The translations under genes and the position numbers were made by a program. This document shows positions 19,414 through 29,155 of a stretch of 64,000 bases of DNA, piece by piece. The DNA comes from Bacteroidia bacterium (GTDB taxonomy: Bacteria; Bacteroidota; Bacteroidia; B-17B0; Aurantibacillaceae), in the NCBI GenBank assembly GCA_020846335.1, contig JADLED010000256.1, forward strand, positions 37,472-101,471, read 5' to 3'. Each line of letters starts with the position of its first letter. Position 1 is the first letter of the stretch. The notes under the pieces were generated by a model that was not told where the DNA came from, did not search any database, and was given only the letters and a program-made list of their open reading frames with translations.

Positions 19414-20352
19414 TTAAATCGCTTTCATTTCGCTTAATACGCTGTTCATGTTACGAACGGCGTCGGCGCTTTTGTTAAAAGCCGCTTGTTCTTCGGCGTT
19501 GAGTTTGTAATCCACAATCGATTCCCAACCGTTTTTGCCAATGATTACAGGCACTCCCAAACAAATGTCTTTTTGTCCGTATTCACCGTCTAAATAAACG
19601 CAGCAAGGGAATAATTTTTTCTGATCGTTTACAATGCTGTTAACCAAAGCGGCTACTGCAGCTCCCGGCGCATACCAGGCACTGGTGCCCAACATACCGG
19701 TTAAGGTAGCGCCACCCACCATGGTATCAGCAGCTACTTTTTTAAGTGCTTCAGCATCCATAAACTGAGAAACCGGAACGCCGGTGTAAGCAGCAAAACG
19801 GGTTAATGGAATCATGGTAGTATCACCATGTCCGCCAATTACCACACCGCTGATATCGCTGGCAGGTGCATTAAGTGCGGCAGATAAATAATATTTAAAA
19901 CGGGCGCTGTCTAAAATTCCACCCATACCAATGATGCGGTTTTTTGGAAGCTTGCTGTCTTTCAACGCCAGATAGGTCATGGTATCCATTGGGTTGCTCA
20001 CCACAATAATAATGGCTTCCGGCGAATATTTTAAAATGTTAGAAGTAACATCTTTTACAATGCCTGCATTAATGCCAATCAGTTCTTCACGGGTCATACC
20101 CGGTTTACGGGGAATACCGCTGGTAATTACCACTACGCTGCTACCGGCAGTTTTGCTGTAGTCGCCGGTGCTGCCACTGATGCGGGTGTTAAAACCATTG
20201 AGGGTGGCGGTTTGCATAAGGTCAAGTGCTTTACCTTCGGCAAAATTTGGTTTAATATCCAGGATTACTACTTCGCTGGCAATGCGGTTAAGGGCAATGT
20301 ATTCGGCACAACTGGCTCCTACGTTTCCTGCTCCAATTACTGATACTTTCAT
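19414..20352 (-). CDS. mdh: Malate dehydrogenase
   Basis: This is the NAD-dependent enzyme that oxidises malate to oxaloacetate in the TCA cycle. The Rossmann motif is GAGNVGASCAEYIA, the catalytic Asp/His region includes GGHGDTTMIPL, and substrate-binding Arg are in GIPRKPGMTREEL. The 312-residue length and sequence fit the LDH-like MDH type found in Bacteroidota. It is a single-gene unit with its own terminator. Confidence 0.97.
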   Translation of the reverse strand: MKVSVIGAGNVGASCAEYIALNRIASEVVILDIKPNFAEGKALDLMQTATLNGFNTRISGSTGDYSKTAGSSVVVITSGIPRKPGMTREELIGINAGIVKDVTSNILKYSPEAIIIVVSNPMDTMTYLALKDSKLPKNRIIGMGGILDSARFKYYLSAALNAPASDISGVVIGGHGDTTMIPLTRFAAYTGVPVSQFMDAEALKKVAADTMVGGATLTGMLGTSAWYAPGAAVAALVNSIVNDQKKLFPCCVYLDGEYGQKDICLGVPVIIGKNGWESIVDYKLNAEEQAAFNKSADAVRNMNSVLSEMKAI

Positions 20353-20484
20353 GAGATTTTATGTTTTAAAAAATGAATATGATTAAAGAGCGACAAAAGT
20401 AAATAATTTCTGCCACAGATTGCAGAGTTTTGAGCAAATGTATTTTGTGACGAATAAGAAATATGTAAAAGTTCAAGCCTTTGT

Positions 20485-21906
20485 TTAAAGTGGCTGAATT
20501 CTTGCTGCCAGGTTCAATAATTTGGATTCTTCAAACGAATCGGCCATTAACTGCAAACCCATTGGAAGCCCGTTGCTGTGCATGCCGCAGGGAACCGAAA
20601 TAGCAGGAATGCCCACAATTGGTGCCTGCACGGTGAAAATATCCTCGAGATACATTTTTATTGGGTCGGCACTGTTTTTACCAAACTCAAAGGCGGTGCC
20701 GGGAGTGGATGGTGTTAAAATAAAATCAAAATCCTTAAAAATATCTTTGGTTTTGTCATGAACCAATCGTCTTACGCGTTGGCCTTTGGCATAATACGCA
20801 TCGTAATAACCGGCGCTTAACACAAAAGTGCCTAACATAATGCGGCGTTTTACTTCCTTGCCAAAGCCCTCGCTGCGCGATTTTTTATAGGTGCTTTCCA
20901 AATCGGTGGCCTTGCTGCTGCGGTAACCGTAGTGAATGCCGGTGAAACGCGATAAATTGGAAGATGCCTCGGCTGTGGTGAGCACATAATAAATGGGCAC
21001 CAAATAATCCAGATATGGAAAGCTGATGGCCTCTACGGTATGCCCGTCGGCTCTGAGTTTGGCAATGTGTTTTTCAACAGATGCTTTTATTTCCGGATCG
21101 AGGCCTTCGTTTTCGATGCACTCTTTTAAGTAAGCAATTTTGTATTTTTTGTCGGAACTTAATTCTTTTGAAAAGGCTGCTACTTTTTTAGAAGAAGAGG
21201 TGTTATCATGCGCATCCTGCCCACAAATTACTTCCAGCACGAGAGCGTTGTCTTCAACTGTTTTTGTGATGGGCCCAATTTGATCGAACGATGAGGCGTA
21301 GGCAATTAAGCCATAGCGCGACACACGGCCGTACGTGGGTTTAATGCCCACGGTACCCGTAAACGAAGCAGGCTGGCGAATTGAGCCTCCTGTGTCGGAA
21401 CCTAAAGTAACATGGCATAAATTAGCAGCCACCGCAGCCGCCGCGCCACCCGAAGAACCACCGGGCACACATTTTTCGTTTAAAGGATTAAGCACATTTC
21501 CGTAAGCCGAATTTTCGTTGCTGCTGCCCATGGCAAACTCGTCGCAGTTAAGTCTTCCTATAATAATGGCATCTTCGGCCAAAAGTCTTTCCACAACAGT
21601 GGCGGAGTACAACGACTCAAAACCCTGAAGTATTTTGGATGAGGCAGAAACTTTATGGCCTTTGTAACAAATATTATCTTTTAAGCCCACAATTACACCG
21701 GCCAGTTTGCCGGCTGTTCCGGCCTTTATCTTTGCATCCACACGCTCTGCCTGCTCAAGAGCTGAAGCATCAAACACTTCTAAAAAGGCATTGAGGTGTT
21801 TCTTTTTTTCAATTTCGGCAATGGCCTGTTGGGTAATTGCCTTGCAGGTGGTTAGTGCCGAACGGAGGTCGGATTGCAATTGACGGATGGTGGTAAATGT
21901 GTACAC
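20485..21906 (-). CDS. gatA: Glutamyl-tRNA(Gln) amidotransferase subunit A
   Basis: GatA is the amidase subunit of the GatCAB complex that turns Glu-tRNA(Gln) into Gln-tRNA(Gln). The amidase Ser-cisSer-Lys triad is visible in GLKDNICYKG (Lys), PGGSSGG (cis-Ser) and GSDTGGSIRQPAS (Ser). The track start (TTG at 21930) falls in the tatA terminator. A GTG at 21906 gives MYTFTTIRQLQ, the usual beginning of Bacteroidota GatA, so I use that. The product is about 473 residues. GatB and GatC are not in the window. Confidence 0.95.
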   Translation of the reverse strand: MYTFTTIRQLQSDLRSALTTCKAITQQAIAEIEKKKHLNAFLEVFDASALEQAERVDAKIKAGTAGKLAGVIVGLKDNICYKGHKVSASSKILQGFESLYSATVVERLLAEDAIIIGRLNCDEFAMGSSNENSAYGNVLNPLNEKCVPGGSSGGAAAAVAANLCHVTLGSDTGGSIRQPASFTGTVGIKPTYGRVSRYGLIAYASSFDQIGPITKTVEDNALVLEVICGQDAHDNTSSSKKVAAFSKELSSDKKYKIAYLKECIENEGLDPEIKASVEKHIAKLRADGHTVEAISFPYLDYLVPIYYVLTTAEASSNLSRFTGIHYGYRSSKATDLESTYKKSRSEGFGKEVKRRIMLGTFVLSAGYYDAYYAKGQRVRRLVHDKTKDIFKDFDFILTPSTPGTAFEFGKNSADPIKMYLEDIFTVQAPIVGIPAISVPCGMHSNGLPMGLQLMADSFEESKLLNLAARIQPL

Positions 21907-21920
21907 TTTCTTAATTTTTA

Positions 21921-21958
21921 AAAACAACAAAAGCGTTATTCAGGCTGAACAACGCTTT
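21921..21958 (-). terminator. Rho-independent terminator after tatA
   Basis: On the minus strand AAAGCGTT pairs with AACGCTTT and the stem continues through TTCAG/CTGAA, followed by TGTTGTTTTT. It lies 20 bp after the tatA stop and overlaps the track start of gatA. Confidence 0.8.
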
Positions 21959-21977
21959 AAATCTACTACAATAAATT

Positions 21978-22166
21978 TTATTTCTTTTCAGCTTCGCCGG
22001 CTTCACCTTCGCCTTTACTGGCATCTTTAAATTCTTTTACACCGCGACCAAGTCCTTTCATTAACTCCGGAATTTTTTTTCCTCCGAATAAAAGAAGAAC
22101 GATGATGAGAACAACGATTATTTCGGATGGTCCCATCCCTAATATTAATGCAAATGCTGGTGTCAT
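21978..22166 (-). CDS. tatA: Twin-arginine translocase subunit TatA
   Basis: The ATG at 22166 gives [19 protein letters not shown], a 62-residue TatA. It has one membrane segment ([22 protein letters not shown]) with the conserved FGGKKIPEL hinge, an amphipathic helix ([13 protein letters not shown]) and an acidic tail. It forms the protein-conducting part of the Tat pathway. The track start seven codons upstream is less likely. TatC is not in the window. Confidence 0.93.
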   Translation of the reverse strand: MTPAFALILGMGPSEIIVVLIIVLLLFGGKKIPELMKGLGRGVKEFKDASKGEGEAGEAEKK

Positions 22167-22337
22167 TTTATAAATTTTGAGCCACAAAGATAGAGATTTG
22201 ATTAGTGTAAACCAAAAATATACGATTGTAGATAAAATTCATTTAAACGACGGTTATATTGCCGGATATAAAGAAGTGTTTTTGTATCTGATTCTTTTGG
22301 AGTAAATTAGCCACCTTGCACCACTAAAGGTTTAAAG

Positions 22338-25300
22338 ATGAAAAAAATACTTCTTTTGTTAGTTGCTGTTCAATTGTTGTCGAGTGCCAAAGCGCAAAAA
22401 TGGACAGAAATGATGAACGACACCAATGCCAATTTTTACGACATTGTTAAAGAGTTTGATAATTACTGGAAAGACCGCGAAGTGGAAAGGGGCAAAGGCT
22501 ACAAGGCATTTAAAAGATGGCAGTGGTTTATGGAGCCAAGGGTTTATCCAACCGGCAACATGCGCTATGCCTCAAGAGGTTATGCTTTAGAACAACTTAA
22601 GAAATTTAACGAGGCGCAGGGAAATCAAAAACTAAGCAGCAACAGCACCAATGCTTTAACTGCCAACTGGGCGCCACTTGGGCCATTTGGCTCGCCTGCA
22701 AACGGCGATGCCGGAAGGGTGCAGTGCATTGCCATGCATCCAGCCGGTACAAATACCTTTTATGTGGGAACAGCGGCCGGTGGGTTTTGGATTACTAATA
22801 ACGGTGGCGTGAGTTATACCACTACTACCGATCAGTTGGCTTCTTGTGGCGTATCTGATATTGCGGTTGACCCTCTTAATCCCAATACAATATACATTGC
22901 CACCGGAGATAAAGATGGCAACGATACCCATTCAACAGGTATTTTAAAATCAACAAACGGAGGTTTAACCTGGAGTGCAACGGGACTGGTATGGCAAGTT
23001 ACTCAGCAACGACGGATTTACAGAGTACTGGTAGACCCTACCAATCCATCCATTTTAAATGTTGCCAGCTCTGTAGGCATGTACCGCAGTGCCAATGCCG
23101 GTGTTAGCTGGAGTTTGTGTGCTTCCGGTTCGTTTGTTGATGCAGAATACAGACCGGGCGATCCCAATACGGTTTATGCTGTTACTGCCGGAAGTGCCGT
23201 TAAATCAACCAATGGCGGGCAAACATACAGTAATCTTACAATTAGTTCTACCGGCTTATCGAGTACTCGTTTATCATTAGCTGTAACACCTGCCGATAAT
23301 GACTATGTTTATATACTTGTTGGTTCAACCAATAATGGTTTTGGTGGTTTGTACCGGTCTACTAACCAGGGGTCAAGTTTTACCCTGATGAGTAGTTCCC
23401 CAAATATTTTTGACTGGAGTACAAATGGCGGCGGTTCGGGTGGACAAGCCTGGTACGATATTGCCATTGATGCTTCGCCAACCAATGCCGACGAAATTAT
23501 TGCAGGCGGCGTTAATACCTGGAAGTCAACCAACGGGGGAGCCAACTGGGTACTTAATACACACTGGTATGGTGGTGGTAACAGACCTTATGTTCACGCG
23601 GATTTGCATCAGGTGCTTTATGTTAACGGCAGCACTGTTTTTTTAGGTACTGATGGTGGTGTGGCACGCACTACGAACAGCAGTCTAAGTTATTCAACAA
23701 TAAATGGTAATATGAATATTGCCCAAATTTATAAACTGGGCGCTTCGGCAAGCACTGCCACAAGAATTATTACCGGGCATCAGGACAATGGCACCAATCT
23801 TATGAGTAACACTGCCTGGAGCGAGGTAAGAGGTGGCGACGGCATGGATTGTTTTGTGTCGTGGAACAACGACAATGTTTTGGTTTCGTCAATTTATTAC
23901 GGTGCCTTTGCCCGTTCAACCAATGGTGGTGCTAACTGGACCAACATTACAAGTGGTTTAACCGGCACCAATACTGCGGCCTGGGTAGCGCCTATTGTGC
24001 AAGATCCGGTAACACCCACCACTTTTTATTGTGGCTACAGCCATGTTTACAAATCCACCAATCAGGGCAGTTCATGGACTCAGTTGGGCTCTATAGGGAC
24101 CATACTTGATGAAGTAAAAGTTTCGCCCTCAAACACCAACTATATTTATGCAACTTCTGTTGGTGGCATTTATAAAACCATTAATGGCGGGGCTTCGTGG
24201 TCAAACATTACCGGAAATATTTTAGCCGGAGGTGGGCAAATAAGTGATTTGGCCATTAACAACCAAAATCCGAACAATGTTTTTGTGACACTTACGGGTT
24301 ACGGCAGCAACAAGGTTTTTGTGTCTTACGATGGTGGTGGCACCTGGACCAATTATTCATCGGGACTTCCGAACATTCCGATAAATTGTATTGTATATAA
24401 AAACAACAGTCCACAAGCATTATATGTGGGCACCGATGTGGGCGTTTATTACCGCGAAGGCAGTATGAGTAACTGGATTCCGTATTTTAATGGTTTGCCT
24501 AACATAGTGGTGTTTGATTTGGAAATTTTTTATCCAACCGGTAAGTTGCGCGCTGCCACTTATGCCCGTGGTGTTTGGGAAACTGAATTGTATGGCGACC
24601 CGAGTGCGGTTCCTGCTCCTGCTTTTTATACCAATTTTTCGCCTGCCTGCATTAATGTTCCCTTGCAGTTTAATGATTTATCGGCCAACACTCCAACTGC
24701 CTGGGCCTGGAGTTTTAGTGGTGGTAGTCCGGCCACAGCCACTCTTCAAAATCCTATAGCCACATTTTCTGCTGCAGGCATTTACACGGTAAGCTTAATT
24801 GCATCAAACACTAATGGCAGCAGCAGTGCCTACACCACTACTATTTCTGTTGTGGGCTCTCCAACAGTGGCGCCGGTATCCGCTTCAATGTGTGTGGGTC
24901 AATCTACTAATTTTAGTGTTACCACCAATGCTTCGGTGGTTAACTGGGCCAACGGCCAACAGGGTTTTATGCTGAGTGTTTCTAACTCCACCAATGCCTT
25001 GTATAATTTCACAGCCAATCTGGGAGCCTGCAGTACCGTGGGCGCAGCGAGTCTTTTTGTTGATCCGCTACCGGCCAGTCCATCTATATTTGTGATGTCG
25101 GGTAACTTAACCACAACGGCAACGGGTGTTTCGTATCAATGGTACCAAAGTGGAAGTCCCATTCCGGGCGCTACTTCAGCCACCTACACACCAACGCAAC
25201 AAGGCTATTACTCTTTATGGGTGAGTATTGGCAATTGTTCGGCCTCTTCGCCCTATATTAATTATTTATTTGAAGGCATTCAATCTCATGGTTCCATTGG

Positions 25301-25544
25301 CGCAGGCATTTCTATCAGACCAAATCCGGTTCGGGATGAATTAACGGTTTCGTTTACCAAAGAAAAAAAGGAAGTGACTTCGTTTGAAATTATGAATAGT
25401 TTAGGTCAACAGGTAATTCAATCTTCTCAGAATGCAGTGAATTCAGAGCTTAAAATAAATACGCGCGATTTGAGCGACGGCATTTATTATCTGGTACTTA
25501 CCGAAGGCGCAAATAAAACCGTTTTTAAATTTGTGAAGCAATAA
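22338..25544 (+). CDS. T9SS-secreted beta-propeller (sortilin-like) protein with PKD domain
   Basis: The 1068-residue protein has a signal peptide (MKKILLLLVAVQLLSSAKAQ), then a long beta-propeller region at about residues 110-750 with repeated Asp/Asn-box-like units (KSTNGGLTWSATG, RSTNGGANWTNI, KTINGGASWSNI) of the BNR/VPS10 type. A PKD domain follows near 770-840 (FNDLSANTPTAWAWSFSGG), then an Ig-like region (YQWYQSGSPIPGATSATYTP). The last 75 residues are a T9SS type A sorting domain (RPNPVRDELTVSF, LGQQV, DGIYYLVL). It is exported through the outer membrane and anchored or released at the surface. The ligand or substrate is unknown; such propellers occur in glycosidases and adhesins. Confidence 0.9.
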   Translation: MKKILLLLVAVQLLSSAKAQKWTEMMNDTNANFYDIVKEFDNYWKDREVERGKGYKAFKRWQWFMEPRVYPTGNMRYASRGYALEQLKKFNEAQGNQKLSSNSTNALTANWAPLGPFGSPANGDAGRVQCIAMHPAGTNTFYVGTAAGGFWITNNGGVSYTTTTDQLASCGVSDIAVDPLNPNTIYIATGDKDGNDTHSTGILKSTNGGLTWSATGLVWQVTQQRRIYRVLVDPTNPSILNVASSVGMYRSANAGVSWSLCASGSFVDAEYRPGDPNTVYAVTAGSAVKSTNGGQTYSNLTISSTGLSSTRLSLAVTPADNDYVYILVGSTNNGFGGLYRSTNQGSSFTLMSSSPNIFDWSTNGGGSGGQAWYDIAIDASPTNADEIIAGGVNTWKSTNGGANWVLNTHWYGGGNRPYVHADLHQVLYVNGSTVFLGTDGGVARTTNSSLSYSTINGNMNIAQIYKLGASASTATRIITGHQDNGTNLMSNTAWSEVRGGDGMDCFVSWNNDNVLVSSIYYGAFARSTNGGANWTNITSGLTGTNTAAWVAPIVQDPVTPTTFYCGYSHVYKSTNQGSSWTQLGSIGTILDEVKVSPSNTNYIYATSVGGIYKTINGGASWSNITGNILAGGGQISDLAINNQNPNNVFVTLTGYGSNKVFVSYDGGGTWTNYSSGLPNIPINCIVYKNNSPQALYVGTDVGVYYREGSMSNWIPYFNGLPNIVVFDLEIFYPTGKLRAATYARGVWETELYGDPSAVPAPAFYTNFSPACINVPLQFNDLSANTPTAWAWSFSGGSPATATLQNPIATFSAAGIYTVSLIASNTNGSSSAYTTTISVVGSPTVAPVSASMCVGQSTNFSVTTNASVVNWANGQQGFMLSVSNSTNALYNFTANLGACSTVGAASLFVDPLPASPSIFVMSGNLTTTATGVSYQWYQSGSPIPGATSATYTPTQQGYYSLWVSIGNCSASSPYINYLFEGIQSHGSIGAGISIRPNPVRDELTVSFTKEKKEVTSFEIMNSLGQQVIQSSQNAVNSELKINTRDLSDGIYYLVLTEGANKTVFKFVKQ

Positions 25545-25636
25545 CGAATTCTGGTATAAATTAATTCATTTTTCGGTTCATTTTTTTGATGGATTCTATA
25601 AAATTAACTAATCTTACAGTCTAATTTGTAAGGTTT

Positions 25637-26008
25637 ATGGATTCAACCACACCCGTAGCGTTTTTGCCCATTTTTATTATGTTTTTAATAGCGCTGGCTT
25701 TTGCCGTGTTTATTCTTTACATCACCCACAGAACAGGGCCACACCGTAAAACAAAAGTAAAACTCGAAACCTTTGAGTGCGGTATTGAAACCAAAGGCAA
25801 TGCCCGTGTGCCTTTTTCGATTAAATACTTTTTAGTAGCCATTTTATTTGTGTTGTTTGATATTGAGGTAATTTTTATGTACCCATGGGCAGCCAATTTC
25901 AAAGAGCTTAAAATGACCGGAATTATTGAAATGTTCAGCTTTATTATTTTGTTGCTTGTTGGTTTTTATTACATGATTGCCAAAAAAGCGCTGAAGTGGG
26001 AAGACTAA
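25637..26008 (+). CDS. nuoA: NADH-quinone oxidoreductase subunit A
   Basis: This is a small membrane subunit of complex I. It has three membrane helices and the conserved TFECGIE loop between helices 1 and 2. At 123 residues the length is normal. It opens the 14-subunit nuo operon; the 92 bp before it hold no gene and no terminator that I can see after the upstream T9SS gene. Confidence 0.96.
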   Translation: MDSTTPVAFLPIFIMFLIALAFAVFILYITHRTGPHRKTKVKLETFECGIETKGNARVPFSIKYFLVAILFVLFDIEVIFMYPWAANFKELKMTGIIEMFSFIILLLVGFYYMIAKKALKWED

Positions 26009-26105
26009 TTTAAATTGACGATTTCCGGATTGACGATTTACAATTCCTAAATAGTCAAAACCAAAATTGTTAATTGTAAATCCTCAAATTGTAAATTAAT
26101 TTAAG
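26009..26105 (+). repeat. AATTGTAAAT repeat spacer, nuoA-nuoB
   Basis: The 97-bp spacer holds AATTGTAAAT at 26072-26081 and 26087-26096, the inverse ATTTACAATT, paired GATTGACGATTT-like words, and TAAATAGTCAA. The same words recur in five other spacers of the operon. Confidence 0.6.
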
Positions 26106-26669
26106 ATGTCACAAGAAATTATTAAAAGAACAAAACTCGAAATTGCCAAACAACCCGAAGGCCTTGAAGGTCCGGGTTTTTTTGCTACTAAAGTGGATGA
26201 AGTTATTGGCATGGCCCGCGCTAATTCGTTGTGGCCTTTGCCCTTTGCCACATCGTGCTGCGGTATTGAGTTTATGGCCACCATGGCCTCTCATTACGAT
26301 TTGGCCCGCTTTGGCATGGAGCGTTTAAGCTTTTCGCCACGCCAGGCCGATTTGCTAATGGTAATGGGTACCATTGCTAAAAAAATGGGCCCTACCCTGC
26401 GTCAGGTTTACGAACAAATGGCCGAACCGCGCTGGGTGTTAAGCGTTGGTGCCTGCGCCAGTAGTGGCGGTATTTTTGATACCTACAGCGTGTTGCAGGG
26501 TATTGACCGAATTATTCCCGTTGACGTTTATGTACCGGGTTGCCCGCCACGTCCTGAACAAATTATTGAAGGGATTTTAAAAATTCAGGAGCTTTCGCGC
26601 AACGAATCCGGCAGAAGAAGAAATTCGCCGGAATACAAAAAATTAATGAACAGCTACGGAATTGAATAA
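26106..26669 (+). CDS. nuoB: NADH-quinone oxidoreductase subunit B
   Basis: NuoB carries the N2 [4Fe-4S] cluster that passes electrons to quinone. The ligand cysteines are visible in TSCCGIEFM (adjacent pair), GACASSGG and [10 protein letters not shown]. The product is 187 residues and is part of the Q module with NuoC, NuoD and NuoI. Confidence 0.97.
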   Translation: MSQEIIKRTKLEIAKQPEGLEGPGFFATKVDEVIGMARANSLWPLPFATSCCGIEFMATMASHYDLARFGMERLSFSPRQADLLMVMGTIAKKMGPTLRQVYEQMAEPRWVLSVGACASSGGIFDTYSVLQGIDRIIPVDVYVPGCPPRPEQIIEGILKIQELSRNESGRRRNSPEYKKLMNSYGIE

Positions 26670-26737
26670 CAAAAGGATTGACAATTTACGATGGCAATTA
26701 CCAATTGTAAATTTTTAAATTGTAAATTAAAAAAATA
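26670..26737 (+). repeat. AATTGTAAAT repeat spacer, nuoB-nuoC
   Basis: The spacer holds two AATTGTAAAT copies, the last ending about 10 bp before the nuoC ATG, and a TTGACAATTTAC word. It belongs to the same spacer repeat family as the others in this operon. Confidence 0.6.
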
Positions 26738-27238
26738 ATGAGTCAAGAAATTTTAGATAAGGTGAACGCACAGGTTTCGGCAAAATTTCCCGGCGCTGTA
26801 TTGTCGGCCGAATTGCTGTATAATTTTCCGGTGTTTACTGTAGATCATAATGATGCCCATGAAATTGTCAGCTTTTTAAAAAATGATCCCGAACTTAATT
26901 TTCATTTTTTAACCGACCTCACCGGCATGCAAACTGCCGACGAAAAACACCTGGGTGTAATTTATCACCTGCACAATCTGCCAAAAAATATGCGCGTTCG
27001 CGTAAAAACATTTTTTAGCATGGATAAGCCCGAAATACCCACCGTTACTGATTTGTGGCCGGGCGCCAACTGGATGGAACGCGAAACCTTTGATTTTTAC
27101 GGTGTTAAATTTAAGGGACATCCCAATTTGAAACGCATTTTAAATGTGGATGAAATGGATATTTTTCCATTGCGCAAGGAATATCCGCTCGAAGACCAAA
27201 CCCGCGATGATAAAAGCGATAAAATGTTTGGACGTTGA
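26738..27238 (+). CDS. nuoC: NADH-quinone oxidoreductase subunit C
   Basis: NuoC is a peripheral subunit of the Q module without cofactors. The 166-residue product has the 30-kDa subunit signature in WMERETFDFYGVKFKGHPNLKRIL and ends with the PLRKEYPLE region. It is separate from NuoD, unlike the fused NuoCD of enterobacteria. Confidence 0.96.
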   Translation: MSQEILDKVNAQVSAKFPGAVLSAELLYNFPVFTVDHNDAHEIVSFLKNDPELNFHFLTDLTGMQTADEKHLGVIYHLHNLPKNMRVRVKTFFSMDKPEIPTVTDLWPGANWMERETFDFYGVKFKGHPNLKRILNVDEMDIFPLRKEYPLEDQTRDDKSDKMFGR

Positions 27239-27268
27239 TTTTTTTATTAAGCATTAAACACTCTGTCA

Positions 27269-28486
27269 ATGAGTAAAAAAGAAAATACCACCCCCTCTAC
27301 TCCGCCTTCAGATACCATGGAGAAAGAGTACACCACCCTTAATCTTGGGCCCACGCATCCTGCCACACACGGCATTTTTCAAAACGTGTTAACCATGGAT
27401 GGGGAAATTATTCATAATGCAGTTCCTACTTTGGGATACATTCATCGCGCCTTTGAAAAACTGGCCGAGCGCCGTCCTTATGCGCAAATTACACCTATTA
27501 CCGACCGTTTAAATTATTGCTCTTCCCCTATTAATAACATGGGATGGCATATGACGGTGGAAAAACTAATTAAAGCGGAGGTGCCTAAGCGTGCGGAATA
27601 TCACCGTGTGATTATTATGGAACTGTCGCGCATTGCCGATCATATTATTTGCAATACCATTATTGGTCAGGATACCGGAGCAACCACAGGATTCCTTTAC
27701 CTGTTTCAGTGGCGCGAACACATTTACGATATTTTTGAAAGTATTTGTGGTGCCCGCTTAACCACTAACATTTGCCGCATTGGTGGTTTTGATAAAGAGT
27801 GGAGCCAAAAAACCTGGGACATGATCAATAATTTTGTGCGTGATTTCCCAAAAGGTTTGGAAGAATTTAATGGTCTGTTGGAACGCAACCGCATCTTTAT
27901 GGATCGCACCATTAACTGTGGCCCTATTAGCGCCGAAATGGCTTTGGAATACAGTTTTACAGGGCCAAACCTGCGTGCAGCCGGAGTAGATTACGATGTA
28001 CGCGTGGCCACACCATATTCTTCTTACGAGGATTTTGAATTTCAAATACCTGTTGGTACTCAGGGCGACACTTACGACCGCTTTACTGTAAGGCAGGAAG
28101 AAATGCGTCAGTCCTTACACATCATCCGTCAGGCTATTAAAAATATGCCGTCTGGTAAAATGCATGCCGATATTCCGGACTTTTTCCTACCTCCAAAAGA
28201 TCAGGTGTATAACAATATGGAAGCGCTCATTTATCACTTTAAAATTGTGATGGGCGAAACTGATATACCGGCAGGAGAAATTTACCATTGTGTGGAAGGC
28301 GGTAATGGCGAATTAGGCTTTTACTTAATTAGTGATGGTGGCAGAACACCTTTCCGCCTGCATTTCAGAAGACCTTGTTTTATTTATTATCAGGCTTATC
28401 CTGAAATGATAAAAGGAGCCATGCTGTCGGACGCCATTATTACCATGAGTAGTATGAATGTGATTGCAGGAGAGTTGGATGCGTAA
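27269..28486 (+). CDS. nuoD: NADH-quinone oxidoreductase subunit D
   Basis: NuoD is the 49-kDa-type subunit that forms the quinone site with NuoB. The conserved NLGPTHPATHG is near residue 25, and GGNGELGFYLISDG and the C-terminal end are typical. The length of 405 residues is normal for a stand-alone NuoD. Confidence 0.97.
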   Translation: MSKKENTTPSTPPSDTMEKEYTTLNLGPTHPATHGIFQNVLTMDGEIIHNAVPTLGYIHRAFEKLAERRPYAQITPITDRLNYCSSPINNMGWHMTVEKLIKAEVPKRAEYHRVIIMELSRIADHIICNTIIGQDTGATTGFLYLFQWREHIYDIFESICGARLTTNICRIGGFDKEWSQKTWDMINNFVRDFPKGLEEFNGLLERNRIFMDRTINCGPISAEMALEYSFTGPNLRAAGVDYDVRVATPYSSYEDFEFQIPVGTQGDTYDRFTVRQEEMRQSLHIIRQAIKNMPSGKMHADIPDFFLPPKDQVYNNMEALIYHFKIVMGETDIPAGEIYHCVEGGNGELGFYLISDGGRTPFRLHFRRPCFIYYQAYPEMIKGAMLSDAIITMSSMNVIAGELDA

Positions 28487-28505
28487 AACAATTTTAAAGT
28501 ATAAG

Positions 28506-28538
28506 TTTTTAGTTTTTAATAGTATTAAACACTAAAAA
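28506..28538. repeat. Near-perfect 16-bp inverted repeat, nuoD-nuoE spacer
   Basis: TTTTTAGTTTTTAATA and TATTAAACACTAAAAA are inverted copies with one mismatch around a single central G. The 76-bp spacer is extremely AT-rich. It could be an operator or RNA hairpin; no T-run follows directly, so it is not a standard terminator. Confidence 0.55.
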
Positions 28539-28562
28539 TTAAATATTAAAAACAACATTATA

Positions 28563-29144
28563 ATGGGAGCACAGGTACACGGAACACAAAATTTTGATAA
28601 GGCCAAACGCAGCGGAATAAAATTCAGCGAGGAAGCCATGAACACCGTTCAGAAAATAATGACCAATTATCCTGAAGGCAAAAGCAAATCGGCATTACTA
28701 CCGGTATTGCACATAGCGCAGGCCGAATTCGGAGGTTGGTTAAGTGCCGAAACAATGGATTATGTTGCTTCGGTTTTAAAAATAAAGCCTATCGAAGTGT
28801 TTGAAGTGGCTTCGTTTTACACCATGTACAATTTAAAGCCGGTTGGTAAATGTGTGTTGGAAGTTTGCCAAACAAGTTCGTGTTGGTTAAATGGTGCCGA
28901 AGACATTGTAAAATACATTGAGAAAAAACTAAATATTAAAGTAGGCGAAACCACCAAAGACGGTATGTTTACTTTAAAAACTGCCGAGTGTTTGGGTTCC
29001 TGCGGCACAGCACCCATGCTGCAATGCGGCGCCAGCTACCACGAAAAACTGACCTATGAAAAAGTAGACAAGTTGCTGGAAGATTACAAAACTGCCGGCA
29101 AACAAAGAAATTATACAGATTTAGATTATAAAAATACCTTGTAA
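28563..29144 (+). CDS. nuoE: NADH-quinone oxidoreductase subunit E
   Basis: NuoE holds the N1a [2Fe-2S] cluster in the NADH-oxidising module. Ligand cysteines are in EVCQTSSCWLNG and TAECLGSCGTAPMLQ. The N-terminal helical region is normal and the length is 193 residues. It is followed 11 bp later by nuoF. Confidence 0.96.
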   Translation: MGAQVHGTQNFDKAKRSGIKFSEEAMNTVQKIMTNYPEGKSKSALLPVLHIAQAEFGGWLSAETMDYVASVLKIKPIEVFEVASFYTMYNLKPVGKCVLEVCQTSSCWLNGAEDIVKYIEKKLNIKVGETTKDGMFTLKTAECLGSCGTAPMLQCGASYHEKLTYEKVDKLLEDYKTAGKQRNYTDLDYKNTL

Positions 29145-29155
29145 CCATTCAACTA

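Noticed and set aside
22338-25544. The sortilin-like repeats as a DNA tandem repeat or CRISPR-like array
   Set aside because: The units are protein-level Asp-box repeats with divergent DNA; spacing and sequence are irregular.
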